From Diphasiastrum complanatum (lineage: Eukaryota; Streptophyta; Lycopodiopsida; Lycopodiales; Lycopodiaceae), in assembly GCA_029204225.1 (NCBI GenBank), contig CM055102.1, forward strand, positions 14,967,708 through 15,031,707: a stretch of 64,000 nucleotides of DNA, read 5' to 3'. The notes under the pieces were generated by a model. That model was not told where the DNA came from and made no database searches. It saw nothing but the letters and a program-made list of their open reading frames with translations. Shown here piece by piece: positions 31,625 through 44,190 of the stretch (its first letter is position 1; each line of letters starts with the position of its first letter). The position numbers and the translations under genes are program-made.

Positions 31625-31994
31625 TGTTAAAATAAGTTAAAATAAACTCCAATGGACTTTAAAAATGATGGAAAAAGTACCTAATTGCCCATAGCTGTTG
31701 GTCGTGGGCACTTGGCCCTTGCCCCTAGGTCCTTAACCCTCGGCCCTTAGCCTTAGCACTTCGCCCTTAGCTTTTAGACCTTGGTCCTTGTTCTTGGCTC
31801 TTAACCCTCGGCCCTTAGCCTTAGCACTTCGTCCTTAACTTTTAGCCCTTGGCGCTTGTCCCTATGCCCTTAGCTTTAGCACTTGGCCCTTAACCATCAA
31901 CCCTTGCCTTGTCCTTCCCCCTTAATCCTTAGCCCTTTGGCCCTTAAACTTAGCCCTTGGTCCTTAGCCCCTTAGCTCCTAGCCCTTGACTTTT
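31625..31994 (-). mobile_element. Putative 5' LTR of copia H containing a minisatellite
   Basis: The LTR starts at 31625 by its primer site. It runs into an octamer-type tandem array (31700-31994) and the T-rich tract beyond. The outer LTR end could not be recognised, so the right limit is only the array's end. Confidence 0.4.
31700..31994. repeat. Octamer-like minisatellite (CCCTTAGC/CCCTTGGC)
   Basis: About 30 degenerate repeats of CCCTTAGC, CCCTTGGC and CCTTAAC follow each other for about 295 bp. A higher-order unit of about 70 bp, beginning TTAACCCTCGGCCCTTAGCC, occurs twice (about 31733 and 31801). The words resemble but are not the plant telomere repeat CCCTAAA. Confidence 0.8.
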
Positions 31995-33340
31995 GTATGT
32001 TTTGTGTTTTTTTCTTGTCGTTATATTTGTATTTATTTGAGATTTTTTCCTAGTTTACAACTCAATTTTTATTTTTTTATGTCTTTTTAATATATATATA
32101 TTTTTTAAATTTTTTACATCTACGTTGTAAAAAATATATGTATTCATTAACTTTTATGTTTTATATTTAAAGAGTCTTTTTTATTAAGATTAAATCCTTT
32201 TAAGATCTCATATAGAATTCGCTTGACTCCTTTTTTACAGAGCACGATTCATTTTTGGCCTCCACAAATTTTGTCTCAAATAAAAAATGTCTAAAAATAG
32301 AAAAATGTAGTTTTATTCATCAGATATCCACCATCAAAATTCGCAGACAATTTGCTGGAGCTCAAAATGATTGCCACGATTTCTCTGTCATCTCTGCGAA
32401 TTCTAATCAGACGCAATTTTGCACTGTCAAATGTTTTTCTCTTTTGGCATTAAAAAATCACTTACAAGAATTCGTGGACCCTCAAAACGTTGCCTCAAAA
32501 TTTGCGACCATCATTACTAAATCGTGGACACCGAGGACGATTTCTGAGTGAAGTTACGAATTCCTGTAGGGTTTTTAAATTTCTTAGAGATTTTAAGTTT
32601 GTACTATGATTTTTTTAAGATTCAGTCTCATTTTTTATAATATTCTTTTTTATTTTTTATTTTTTAAAGTTGTTTCTTTATTTACGATTTTTTAACTCAT
32701 CTACTTTCTATTTTTTTTTTAATTTTTTAGTTTTTTTACATTCTTTAATAGTTTTTAGAATTTTTTTTTTTGCTGTTACTTTTTTTTAATTTTTTTAATT
32801 TTTGGTATAATGTTTTGATTTTTTTGGATTTTTTAAGTTTTTTTTATTTTTTTTAGATTTTTTCATTTTTTTAATATTTTTTTATCTAAAGTCTCTATAT
32901 AGAATTATTGTTTTGATTTTTTTGGAATTTTTTGATACCATTTTGATTTTAATAAGATTTTTTTTAATTTTTTTCATTCTTATTTCTGGTGTTTTTTGAA
33001 AATTTTGACATAAAATTATTGTTTTGATTTTTATGGGATTTTGTGACACTATTTTGTTTTTTTTCATTTTTTGTGCTTATTTTTGGGTTTTTTTTTTTGG
33101 AATTTTTTTTGTTACTCTTTTGATTTTTTAAGAATTTTTCATTTTCTTATGTTTATTTTTCATTTTTTGGAATCTTTTACATAAAATTATTGTTTTGAGT
33201 TTTTTGGGATGTTTTGACACTATTTTTTGTTTTATTTACACTATTTTGATATTTATAGGTTTTTTACATTATTTTAGCCACCTATGTTACCTTTCCATAG
33301 TTTTTTTTTATTTTCTTATTTTTTTTACTACTTTTGTATT
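31995..33340. repeat. T-rich low-complexity tract with degenerate internal repeats
   Basis: The plus strand is dominated by T runs broken by A, G and few C. Words such as AAATTATTGTTTTGATTTTT and TTTTGACACTATTTTG recur near 32900, 33008 and 33179, showing an old degenerate tandem structure. A less T-rich island lies at about 32215-32570; its open frame has no recognisable domain. No gene is supported. Confidence 0.7.
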
Positions 33341-33969
33341 AACAAGTTTATGGAAGGGATGAGGACAATGGAGAGCACAATTGAAGCACCAAATAATCCC
33401 ATAAGCATTTGGTGCAACATCAACACTTTTCAAGCTATATATTGCCTCTTCAACTAGATGATTTTTCAAAAAAATGGGGCATGAATTTCTATTTTACTAA
33501 TATGGACACCCAAAAAATACTTTTCATTCTCAATTATCCATCATTATGGAGATCTTAGGTCTTCTTGACATGTGGCATAGCATTTGTCCCATAAGCATTT
33601 ATGAAATTCGACTAAGGAAAAAAAAAACATAAATAAGCCCCCACCCCTCCCATAATACTTATGTACAAAATACATATATATAAACTAACTTAATAAACTT
33701 AAAAAAAACTGTCTAGAAAACTTACCATATTGTAAGAGCAATAAAATGTGAAGAAAGTTGCAATTCACTTTGAGATAAAAAAAAGCATAGAAATTTCAAA
33801 AGACAATGTACATTGTAAAGATTATTAAAATATTATCTTCCTATCTTGAGTTTGGGGTCATGTCCATGACGATTTCCACTAGATTTCATGGTGTACATAT
33901 AAGGAGTGTGAATTGAGCACATATCCTTCTAGTGTAGCTCGGATTTGAGTTAGATAGGTTCAATTATGA
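33341..33969. other. Non-coding, no gene seen
   Basis: AT-rich with A runs. No coding frame, repeat or RNA gene was recognised. Confidence 0.5.
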
Positions 33970-34135
33970 TGACATGCAGATGTTTAGATAGCATGCAAAG
34001 TCTTACTGTATGCATGCAAGCCACATGCAATCAGTGCATGCATGCAACATGCAAAGTAGTTTATGTGATCTACACATATCTAGGCAATTTTATGAGTTGA
34101 CATGCAGTACATGCAACATACATGCATGCAGTTAC
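33970..34135. repeat. CATGCA (RY-like) word cluster 2
   Basis: About eleven CATGCA or TGCATG words lie within 166 bp, for example GTGCATGCATGCAACATGCA. This is the densest such cluster in the window. CATGCA is the core of plant RY/Sph elements; it could also be a simple TGCA-type repeat. Confidence 0.6.
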
Positions 34136-34364
34136 ACATGTGGATCTCTGGTAGGTGAATTAGTTCAGTTAAGTGGACTTTCCTTGCAACTCCTTTGTAG
34201 GAACTCGAGTCTCTCTCATGTAGGGAAAGTTGGGCATGTTTTGCCACATTGTGAATATTGAGATTTTGGTGTTTTGGACTCATTCTCTCTCTACCCAAGT
34301 TTTGTATGTATGATTTTCTCTCTCTACTCGAGAGCAGCCTCTTCAACGGACCTCAAGAGACACA

Positions 34365-34660
34365 ACTTTTTCTTGTGCAAGAAAGGAACAATTGATTTTA
34401 CTGTGATGTTAGTCAATCACTCGAGGAGCAACCACTGTTCACGTTGAAGATCAAAGGAGAGATTCTACTAGGAGTTAAAAGATCAAAGGAAGAGATTATA
34501 CTTTAAGTTAAAAGCCTATGATCTTTGAATATAAATGCGACTTTTTTGCTTTGCGAAAAAGATCAAATCGGTTTTATGGTAACATTGAGTCAATCACTCT
34601 AGGAGCAACTACTTTTCTTGTAGAAGATCAAAGAAGAAATTCTACATTAAAAAATAAAAG
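34365..34660. repeat. Degenerate direct repeat, ~180-bp period
   Basis: Units near 34370-34480 and 34550-34655 share GTCAATCACTC(G/T)AGGAGCAAC, then (T/A)GAAGATCAAAG(G/A)AG, then ATTCTAC and TTAAAA in the same order. Confidence 0.65.
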
Positions 34661-35518
34661 GAGATTGGATTGGCCTACTTCATAGAATTTTTGGGAGAAT
34701 TGAGCCTGGGTACCTGTTGCTATTTCGACGTGGCCACTATTGGTCCGTTCTATGTGTGTTTCACCTGTTGGCAACGACCCACCACCCTCCTCCTCTCTCA
34801 AGTTCCCATCCTCCCTCCGACTCCCTCTCCCTCTCTCTCTCTCTCTCCCATTTCTTTCCTCCAGTCTACATGCGAAAATTAGTCTACACGCAAAAATTAG
34901 TGTACGCAAGAAGCTCACTCCAGCCAAGACATCCACAATTTCGTTGTCCACCCTCCGCATCTCACATCTAAATTTCTTTACTACATTTTGTGCTGAATTA
35001 TTCCATCCTGATCGATTGAGAATACGCTCCTCAACCACACATCTCCCACCTGCTTGCTTAACATGTTGTGATAGGTTGAGTCAGCCTACCGGATGCAATC
35101 AAGAAAATTAGTAGAAGATTGATCCAGCAGCTAAACGCCTCTTCCTCCACAGATGTTTTGCATTTGCTATACACCAATGCTTCATCTATCAGCTTGCAGG
35201 TTATTGGTGTACATCTCCTATAATGATCATGGCATTAAGGTCAAAATGGTCTACATCTACTACTGTGCTCATTTACACATGAATCCAGAAGGTGGTTGGC
35301 CTTTCAAATTCTCTCCTCATGAACATGTTGATTTTCAACCCTAAGCATTGCATCTGCTATGACTATCTATCAAGTTACTGAAGCTGCGCCTACCAGCTAA
35401 TCATTTTTGCACCTACCAGCTAATCGTTTAAAGAACACATGCAATCATATTTTCAATGATGATTCTCATGTCCTCTCCTTCAACGCCTACATTTGGGGGG
35501 TGCACCAGCTTGAGGGGG
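34661..35518. other. Non-coding; pyrimidine-rich patch and 20-bp triplicate
   Basis: No gene is recognised. A CT-rich patch covers about 34780-34855. At 34863-34915 a word of about 21 bp recurs three times (GTCTACATGCGAAAATTA, GTCTACACGCAAAAATTA, GTGTACGCAAGAAG). The right end, GCTTGAGGGGG at 35507-35518, looks like a polypurine tract before an LTR. Confidence 0.45.
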
Positions 35519-35603
35519 TGTCCGTCAGTCGAGCATTTCGTGAGTCATAGGCTCGCAAGCCATCATTTCGTGAGTCGTCTTGCAAGCCATCATGTGTGTG
35601 TGT

Positions 35604-35696
<93 letters not shown>

Positions 35697-35770
35697 ACAA
35701 GATTTCACATAGTCCCTCTTGACAAGTCAAGACCAAACCCTTTGAACCCTTCAATTTATAGCATAACAGG
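35519..35770 (+). mobile_element. Putative LTR start with GA array (orphan)
   Basis: A purine tract (GAGGGGG) is followed by TGTCCGTCAGTCGAGC at 35519, the form of a 3' LTR start. A unit of about 35 bp (CATTTCGTGAGTC...GCAAGCCAT) is duplicated at about 35534-35593, followed by a short GT run and a long GA array. No copia or gypsy coding text was found upstream, so this is a tentative call; the right limit is arbitrary. Confidence 0.3.
35608..35694. repeat. (GA)43 microsatellite
   Basis: Uninterrupted GA repeats for 87 bp, preceded by (GT)5. On the minus strand it is CT-rich, downstream of a GCTATAAATTG TATA-like word (about 35754-35764). Confidence 0.95.
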
Positions 35771-37680
<1,910 letters not shown>

Positions 37681-37984
37681 GAGGGAAAGTGAATAGGGTT
37701 GTGTAATTTTCCTCTTTATAGAACCAGAGGACACTTAGGTGTACCAAGTGCAAATTGCTGCTCACCATTAGATTGACTGTCCATAATGTGCACAGATCCT
37801 GGCCATTGAAAGATTCACAACTTTTCCACCATTTAAAAAAAAAACTTTTTCTATTATGTGGGGTCTTTTATCATAGTAAGGCATTTTTTTTGCCCCCACT
37901 ATTAAATAAAGTTAGTACGCGACATTTGCATTCCAAGGAGGCTTTGCGAAGCAAATAAAGCGATATATGTATGTAACAGAGCCC

Positions 37985-38110
<126 letters not shown>

Positions 38111-38224
38111 CCACCAACCGTACCCACAACTAGCAAAGTCTCTTAGGGGGCAATTAGCACCCCTGAGATGGAGTGCTAACTGCCCACCAAAAGAAATTTA
38201 GCATTTTTTGATAAAGTAAACTTG

Positions 38225-38745
38225 AGTCCAGGGAACAAAATGTGTAGGAATAGGTTGTTTATAACCTCATACAATCTTCCTCTCATTAAGCCATCACTTT
38301 GAAAAGCAAGAACAATGTTTTCGACCTCATCCATAAAGGTATCCTTTCGATACAACAGTACATGGCAACAATAATTTGAGTGACAATAACTTTATACGAG
38401 TTTATAATCAGCCTATTGGTAGTTAAGTGTATATATTGGAAAAACAAAAACGGAAGTTCCCTTCGCTTGTCAATTTTTTTCATATGAAACTTACCTGATA
38501 GAGAATAAAAGGTAGTGGTAATATTCAAAAAATTGACCTTCTTATCTGAAACATCTTCATTTTCTATGGTGAGGTACTCCAAGGGATAGATCCATAAGGC
38601 ATTATCATCGACACAAGGTTGCTCCTTGTCTAGAAATACAAGAGCATCTGTGTTTTCTATGAAACAAATATCATCAATATAATGAAAAGTATGCTTGAAG
38701 GCGGGTAGGTATTCCACCTTTCCAAGTGTGGCAAGTCTTTTCAAC
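38225..38745 (-). pseudogene. Reverse transcriptase fragment with YIDD motif (Penelope-like or related)
   Basis: The minus strand reads KVEYLPAFKHTFHYIDDICF, containing the RT active site YIDD. It continues ALWIYPLEYLTIENED, KKVNFLNITTTFYSLSGKFH, MKKIDKRRELPFLFFQYIHL and SYKVIVTQIIVAMYCC. A frameshift near 38330 leads to MDEVENIVLAFQSDGLMRGR. The order (R/H)YIDD, IYP..L, FL(D/N), DKR..LPF, then a conserved SQI-type helix, differs from LTR and common LINE elements. It recalls Penelope-like or related RTs. The upstream RT fingers and any GIY-YIG nuclease are not visible; sequence beyond 38745 loses similarity. It is a truncated, frame-broken copy. Confidence 0.55.
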
Positions 38746-38869
38746 CCAAACAATGTGAATGATCTCCTAAGGTGTGTGTGATTGCACATAGATCTAGCAC
38801 CAACAAGATAGAATAAATGTATTTTGACAATTCTAAGGCAATAGCACATAAAACATGCATGAATCATTC

Positions 38870-39890
38870 ACCATTTATCAAACACATTGAGAGGCAACTT
38901 GTGATGAAAAAAAACTAAGTAAAAAAGTGCTTGCTCTCAAGTTGAGAGAGAATACAAGAGGTAGCTCTCAAGTAGATAGAGAGAGAGTATGGGAAAAAGT
39001 CTATCTGTAGAATCAATATCTCTCCAAAAAACTCCATGTAGAATCACTCTCTCATAGTGACTCGAGCTCCAAGAGGTGTGGCAAAGGTGCTCAATGATTG
39101 GACCTCTCTAGAATCACCTCTTACTTTGATTGGACCACTTACATGTCACCTCTTACATTGATTGGACCATTCAGGTGCATCTTTCACTATGATTGGTCCA
39201 TATTGACAAATAAGATTATGGGGTGCAATGTCACTAGTGTTGGAGTTAATCTTCACTCCTACTCACCTGAATTCATCTCCTATACTATGTAAATATATTC
39301 TCTCTCCACAACATCATGCAGCCTTACTCTAATAAGTCGAACAATTTGTATATACATTGACCTTGAAGTAGAGCATGATTGACTTTGACGTACCCGACAC
39401 TGACTTCATCGACATCGACTCAAGGGAAAACGGTCAACTACTCATCTGACTCCCTTGATGTCATCGACTGTCACCACTCAATAGGAAGCTTTGTGGGAAT
39501 GGGAACCCATAAGTTTTTATAAGTACACGTAATTTTCCATCCATAATACAAGAAAACAAAGTATTGTCATTTTGGATCCACACGTTCTCTACTTTGGTGT
39601 CTGGCTATTTTTAGCTTGACTTCAAGGCTACGTGTAGTCCACTCATTGAGGTGGATGGGATCATCCCAAATAATACAAAAATTATGCTATTGTATAAACA
39701 TTAATGATTAATTTGATGGTTAAGAATATATTTTCATATTGCATGTACTACATTTGGGTGGCTTGTAGTAAAACTTGGAATTAAAAACTCATTCTTTCTT
39801 CTATGTTGACATCCACAATAACTACATATGTTGACATCCACTACACTTAACATTATTGAGAGATAAGTGCCACCCTTGAAAAAGTGTAGA
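38870..39890. other. Non-coding with ATTGGACC repeats
   Basis: No gene is seen. GAGA-rich words occur near 38930-39000. A short tandem array with ATTGGACC words is at 39085-39205. Confidence 0.5.
39085..39205. repeat. ~35-bp repeats with ATTGGACC (inverted CCAAT)
   Basis: Four units carry TGATTGGACC(A/T) or TGATTGGTCC, the middle ones preceded by CACCTCTTAC(T/A)T. On the minus strand each gives a CCAAT box (GGTCCAATCA). They lie about 350 bp upstream of the YIDD reverse-transcriptase fragment on that strand. Confidence 0.6.
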
Positions 39891-40370
39891 GTTGATGTTA
39901 GTGCTTAATAAATAGAAAAAAGTGATTGCTTAGTGTGAAATACTTTCAAAAGGTGTAGTCAAAGAAAAGTGAAAGAATGTCAAAAGGCAAAAATCCATGA
40001 GATTTGAGAATAGTAAAAGGTGAAGAAGAGTGAAACAACATCAGAAGGTGAAGTTTGTGAGCTTAGTAAATACTAAAAACTAAAAAAGTGAGTGCTCAGT
40101 GAATAGTAAAAGGTGATTGCACTTAAAAAGTGAGTGCTCAGTGAATAGTAAATGGTGATTGCTTATTGAAGAATGGAAGGATGTCAAAAGGTGATGAATC
40201 CATGAGCTTATCATATAGTAAGAGGTTATTACTTAGTGAAGAGTGAAAGACTTCAAAAACATGAAGAAGTGACGTAATATTGAATAGTAAATGGTGATCG
40301 TTTGGTGAAGGTGAAAGACTTTTAAAAGCTGAAGACTTTGTGAATTCTAAACCCTATACATAAAAAGGCA
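39890..40370. repeat. Degenerate minisatellite (AGTGAATAGTAAA.GGTGATTG)
   Basis: Words of the form GTAAA(A/T)GGTGA, TTGCTTAGTGAAGAGTGAAAG and GTCAAAAGGTGA recur with periods of roughly 45-65 bp through about 480 bp. No protein frame is conserved. Confidence 0.6.
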
Positions 40371-40649
40371 ATGCCAAGATAAATTATTCTTTTTCTAGAT
40401 CTTCTTGTTGAAGACTCTAATTTTTTAATGAACAACAAAGTAACGCATTAATCATATATATTTATGACATCATGTAGTATTCATTACTTAAAAAGCCTAA
40501 ATATATAGTGATCACAAGGGTTGAAAATTCACATTGGGTAAAAATCTAGTCACATTATGCACAATGTCAATGGTCTTAAGGACAAGCACAAGTTCATCAA
40601 ACTATGAAATCAATAGATTATTAAAGCTCATACAAATTCATACAAAATG

Positions 40650-41130
40650 CATCCGGCGGCCTCTTTTCAACTATCACGCAGAGTTAGCGTTCCCAAGAAA
40701 ATAGAGCCTTCCCTCATTGTGGTTAGCTACTAATTCTTACGGTTATTCTGCCCACCACACCTATTTAACATGCCTCCTAACTAACCATCACCCATCTAAC
40801 CACAAATACAAGCAATAATAATCAAGGGACGCCTCTTGCAACTTTTTGTCTCTCTCACCTCTCTTATATAAAGCAAGAAAATAGCAAATGCAAATAACCA
40901 AAAATACTTACAAACTATGAACCAATAAACTTTTTTTTTTAGAATTTAGGTGCAAGAATGTTTCAGTTACAATTGGGCGTAATCTTTTCCTCCTATTTCA
41001 ACATGCAAAATGGGTACAAAAGGTATCTTTAACTCCTCGGGAAGGCCATGTCCCTATTCTTTGATTGGCTACTTAAAAGTAAAAAAAATGCTAACTCAAG
41101 CCCTTCAATAGAAATCTAGAGGTAATTGCT
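40650..41130 (-). mobile_element. Gypsy LTR fragment (element J)
   Basis: Matches the inner part of LTR D: CTATCACGCA(G/T)AG, CGTTCCCAAG, TAACCACAAA, then GGGTACAAAAGGTATCTTTAAC and GGGAAGGCC.TG.CCC. The LTR outer part is deleted and the sequence joins directly to an integrase-end fragment at 41131. The GA array of LTR D is absent. Confidence 0.65.
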
Positions 41131-41375
41131 TGCAATGGATTGGGTCAGGAAAAACATGAATGGAAAGTTGCATATTTAAAACTCAAAGCTTATTTGGTGT
41201 TGTGTTTATCCTCAATCCTTCAAGAAGTATGTGAGAAGGTTGGTGGCGACCAATACTTGCATAACCAACTATCGTTGATGGGAGTATCAAAAGTTGTCCA
41301 TCTAGTGTCTCCAAAGTCATTGCCCCTTGTGTGTTAAAATCTTTTTAAAATGGTAAGGGCCTTCATGTTACATAC
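41131..41375 (-). pseudogene. Gypsy integrase C-terminal fragment (element J)
   Basis: The sequence is similar base by base to 12415-12655 of element D, including GG(T/C)GACCA(A/G)TACTTGC, CCGTTGATGGG/TCGTTGATGGG and GTCATTGCCCCTTG. In D that stretch encodes the end of integrase (NGSQLRKYW). Here the frame is broken, and about 400 bp of polypurine tract and outer LTR is lost. Confidence 0.7.
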
Positions 41376-41759
41376 CCAATAGACCACTTGAGGTGACGGT
41401 CTCGTTATACAAGATAGGCACTAGTTTGAAGCTATAGGTCATTTGGGTGCCACATGTCAATGTTCTATTGGTGTGGGTAACCCAAAGTTATTGATCTATG
41501 GTGGTGCACACAACTGATGTGTGGCAAGGGTTAAGACATGACCATGTTGGAGCCGATGACCCCACCTGTACTATGTATATAGAAATGGATGAGCTAGGTA
41601 TTCATTCTCATCTAGAAATGAAGAGCTCTTCCCACGTGGTTAGACCAGGACAATATTTTGCTAAGAGATAGGGCATGGGGGTAAGAGATAGCAATATCTC
41701 TATGGATGGGCGATCACAGAGCGTCATCACCTGATTGTGTTGTTACATTGGTCGGCTTC
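41376..41759. other. Non-coding, no gene seen
   Basis: No protein frame or repeat recognised. The block separates a gypsy scrap and the copia K coding region. Confidence 0.45.
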
Positions 41760-42700
41760 GACAATGGGGGTTAATGCCTTGTGGTGCCTAAATCTATGAA
41801 CCATCTGGCACCATCATCAACCTGAGATGCCAATTCCGATGAGAAGACACTTGTCTCGTCATCTTCTCCATCATTCTTGGCAATGTTGCCTTGTTGTTTC
41901 ACTTTTTCCGCCTTTATGTCCGCTTTCTTCTTGTAACACTCACGTGCCCAATGACCCGGTTTGTGGCAATAGAAACATTTGCCCTTCTTCTTCTTTTTCG
42001 CCTTTGATGACAACTCTCCCTCGTCATCATCATCCTTGGATTTCTTGAGAATCCTCTTCCATCATTTCTGCTTGCCTTTAGCAAGCAAGGCTTGATCCAC
42101 ATGTGGGGTTTGCCTTGACTTCATCACTTCGCGACACTGCTCTTCCTACAACATGATTCCGTGGAAGTCTTCAAAATTAGGCAATCTCTCCCTCGAAGCA
42201 ATGCTGCTCACAAACATCTGTAGCCCTTCCGAGACACCACTCATTGTGGTATGTACCAATTCAACGTCCCTAATTGGTTCTCCAATTGCCACAAGTTGAT
42301 CTCTCAACTCCCTTATCCTGGTGAAGAAAGATCCCACCGATTCACTTTCTTCCATCTTAACTACGTTCAATCTCGACTTCAAGAACACGGCCCAAGCTGG
42401 AATGCAAGTTTGAAATTGCATTCTAAGAGCTTCCCAAGCTCCCCTAGCCGTCGTGGCATCACTTATATGAGTGATCACATGGTCTATCACTGAAAGATTG
42501 ATTAAGGACAATGCTCTTTGTGTCTTTTTATCAAAGGCCCTCATGTCACTTGGAGTGGTATTTGGCCGGACTTCAATACCTGCCACAATCTCCCATAATC
42601 TTTCTCCATCAAAATGCTCTTCATTTTCAATTTCCAGATGTTGTAGTTAGAAGCCCGACATCGCCCAAAATTGCCTCATTGATGTTTGCCATTTCCAAAC
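41760..42700 (-). pseudogene. Ty1/copia gag with zinc knuckle and start of protease (element K)
   Basis: Gag starts near 42690 (MANINEAILGDVG), with NYNIWKLKMKSILMEKD in a neighbouring frame, then EIVAGIEVRPNTTPSDMRAF, VIDHVITHISDATTARGAWE and GSFFTRIRELRDQLVAIGEP. Two in-frame stops precede the knuckle KCFYCHKPGHWARECYKKK, a complete CCHC. The protease starts ARWFIDLGTTRH (active site normally DSGAT; here DLGTT) and stops one codon later. The element is truncated there at about 41770. A primer site and LTR start are at 43949-43963. Confidence 0.85.
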
Positions 42701-43948
42701 TGCTTGAAACTTCACCTGTAGGCTATAAAGTGTATGCCAAAGCCAACCGTGATGTCAAAAATAAAAAAAAATGACCCGCAATTTTTGGCTTACCAGGCCA
42801 CCCACTGCTCTTTTGCCAAATTGAAAGCCAAACTGGCGTCGCTTTCCGAAATGCTTCTCGTCACCAACTCCCAGCTACCTGCCCAGTGGAATGGTGAAAT
42901 CGCTTTTGGCACACTCTAAACACTTTCTTCATGGCAATCACTCTGTTTTGGTGTACCGTACTTGCAGGTACAGTCAAGGTGCCCTTCGTTTGGCGGCTAT
43001 AGCCTTTCGTTTGGCCAAAATAGGCTAAAGAAGGTGAAAATAAGGGCAATTTGGGTTTTTGAGCTGTTTCTTAAGTGTGAAGAAACTACACCTTTCAAAA
43101 ACTTGGGACTTAACAATTTTTTCAGTTTGAAAATTTTTAATGAAAAGAAGGCCTATTTTGCCTTTCAATTCTTCAAGACCCTTTCAAAGCCCATCTAAGG
43201 GTGATCCTCCATCATGTGGCCCACGTTTCTCCCTGAGAACTTCATCTTGGCCGTTGATCTAATTGAGGCTTATCTGATGGTTCAAAAAACATCTGCGCAT
43301 TAAAGCCCACTCCTCCACGTGCTAAAGACTTTCAGCCGCTACAGACTAAATTGGCTGGTCGCATGTGACTTCCGCGTCTCCCTCCTCCTCTATCTACGAT
43401 GGTAGCTCCAAGCTTTAATATTCAAGCTATGGATATTTATGATTGCTTCACTCCTGCACACTGGCTGATCCACGGTCGCCCACACTGGCTGATCCACGGC
43501 CTCTCCACACAACCACAACAGTAGCAGGGCGCCCACTTCTAGCTCTTCACAGCTCTGAAAAAACTTGTAAAGGGAAAAAGATCTTCAATGTTTCCTACTG
43601 AAACTCCAGCTATGAAAGAAGAGAGACTTCTTGGGCTATGCTCAGATTTTCTCTGAGCTTACTTTTTGCAACCTTCTACTGCACTTAGGTCATCCTACAG
43701 TCAGCAATCATCTGCTTCAAACAGATCTTCAATCGGCTTCAAATTGAATCCACACTAGGCAGCCTTTCTACGGAGTTCTATGCTTCCGTTTGGCTTCTCG
43801 TTTCAGTCGACAACCCCTGCCTCTGAATCTTCTTACAGTTTCGAGCTATTCCATGAATCTCTACAGACTCGGTTTTGTACTTCCTAGCCAACAAACTGTC
43901 GTGAATTCTCAGCTCTCTGTTCTTGTCCGGTGATTGTAGCCACCAAGG
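42701..43948 (-). other. Leader of copia K, no gene
   Basis: Unusually long (1.25 kb) for a copia leader and without coding content, so it may hold an inserted or captured piece. CACTGGCTGATCCACGG is tandemly repeated at about 43458-43500. Confidence 0.45.
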
Positions 43949-43961
43949 GGCTCTGATACCA
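43949..43961 (-). promoter_or_regulatory. Primer-binding site of copia K (tRNA-iMet type)
   Basis: The minus strand reads TGGTATCAGAGCC, a perfect 13-base match to the usual plant copia primer site. The adjoining LTR end is probably mutated (AGTTAAG on the plus strand rather than TGTTAAG). Confidence 0.8.
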
Positions 43962-44190
43962 AGTTAAGAAAACAGTTTAAACACCCGACCGGATCAATCA
44001 CCACAGCACAACGTCAAGTGCAACAAGACAAGACAACAGAATTGCTCTCCACAAACTATATATTCAATCGATAAGTAAGTACAAAGATAAAGTTCCTTAA
44101 AAGCACTCAAAGGGCTCGTAAAAGAAAGACGGCCCGATAATTCTAGAACTGAGTACACGTGGTGCCATCGAAATAAGAAAGCACTGTATA
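43962..44190 (-). mobile_element. Putative 5' LTR of copia K (right limit uncertain)
   Basis: Starts beside the primer site. No clear outer end was found; the limit is approximate. Confidence 0.35.

Noticed and set aside
31700-31994. True interstitial telomere array
   Set aside because: The unit is CCCTTAGC/CCCTTGGC, not the plant telomere CCCTAAA, and it is too degenerate.
32255-32551. 98-codon open frame in the T-rich region
   Set aside because: No recognisable domain, no splice or promoter context, and it lies in low-complexity DNA.
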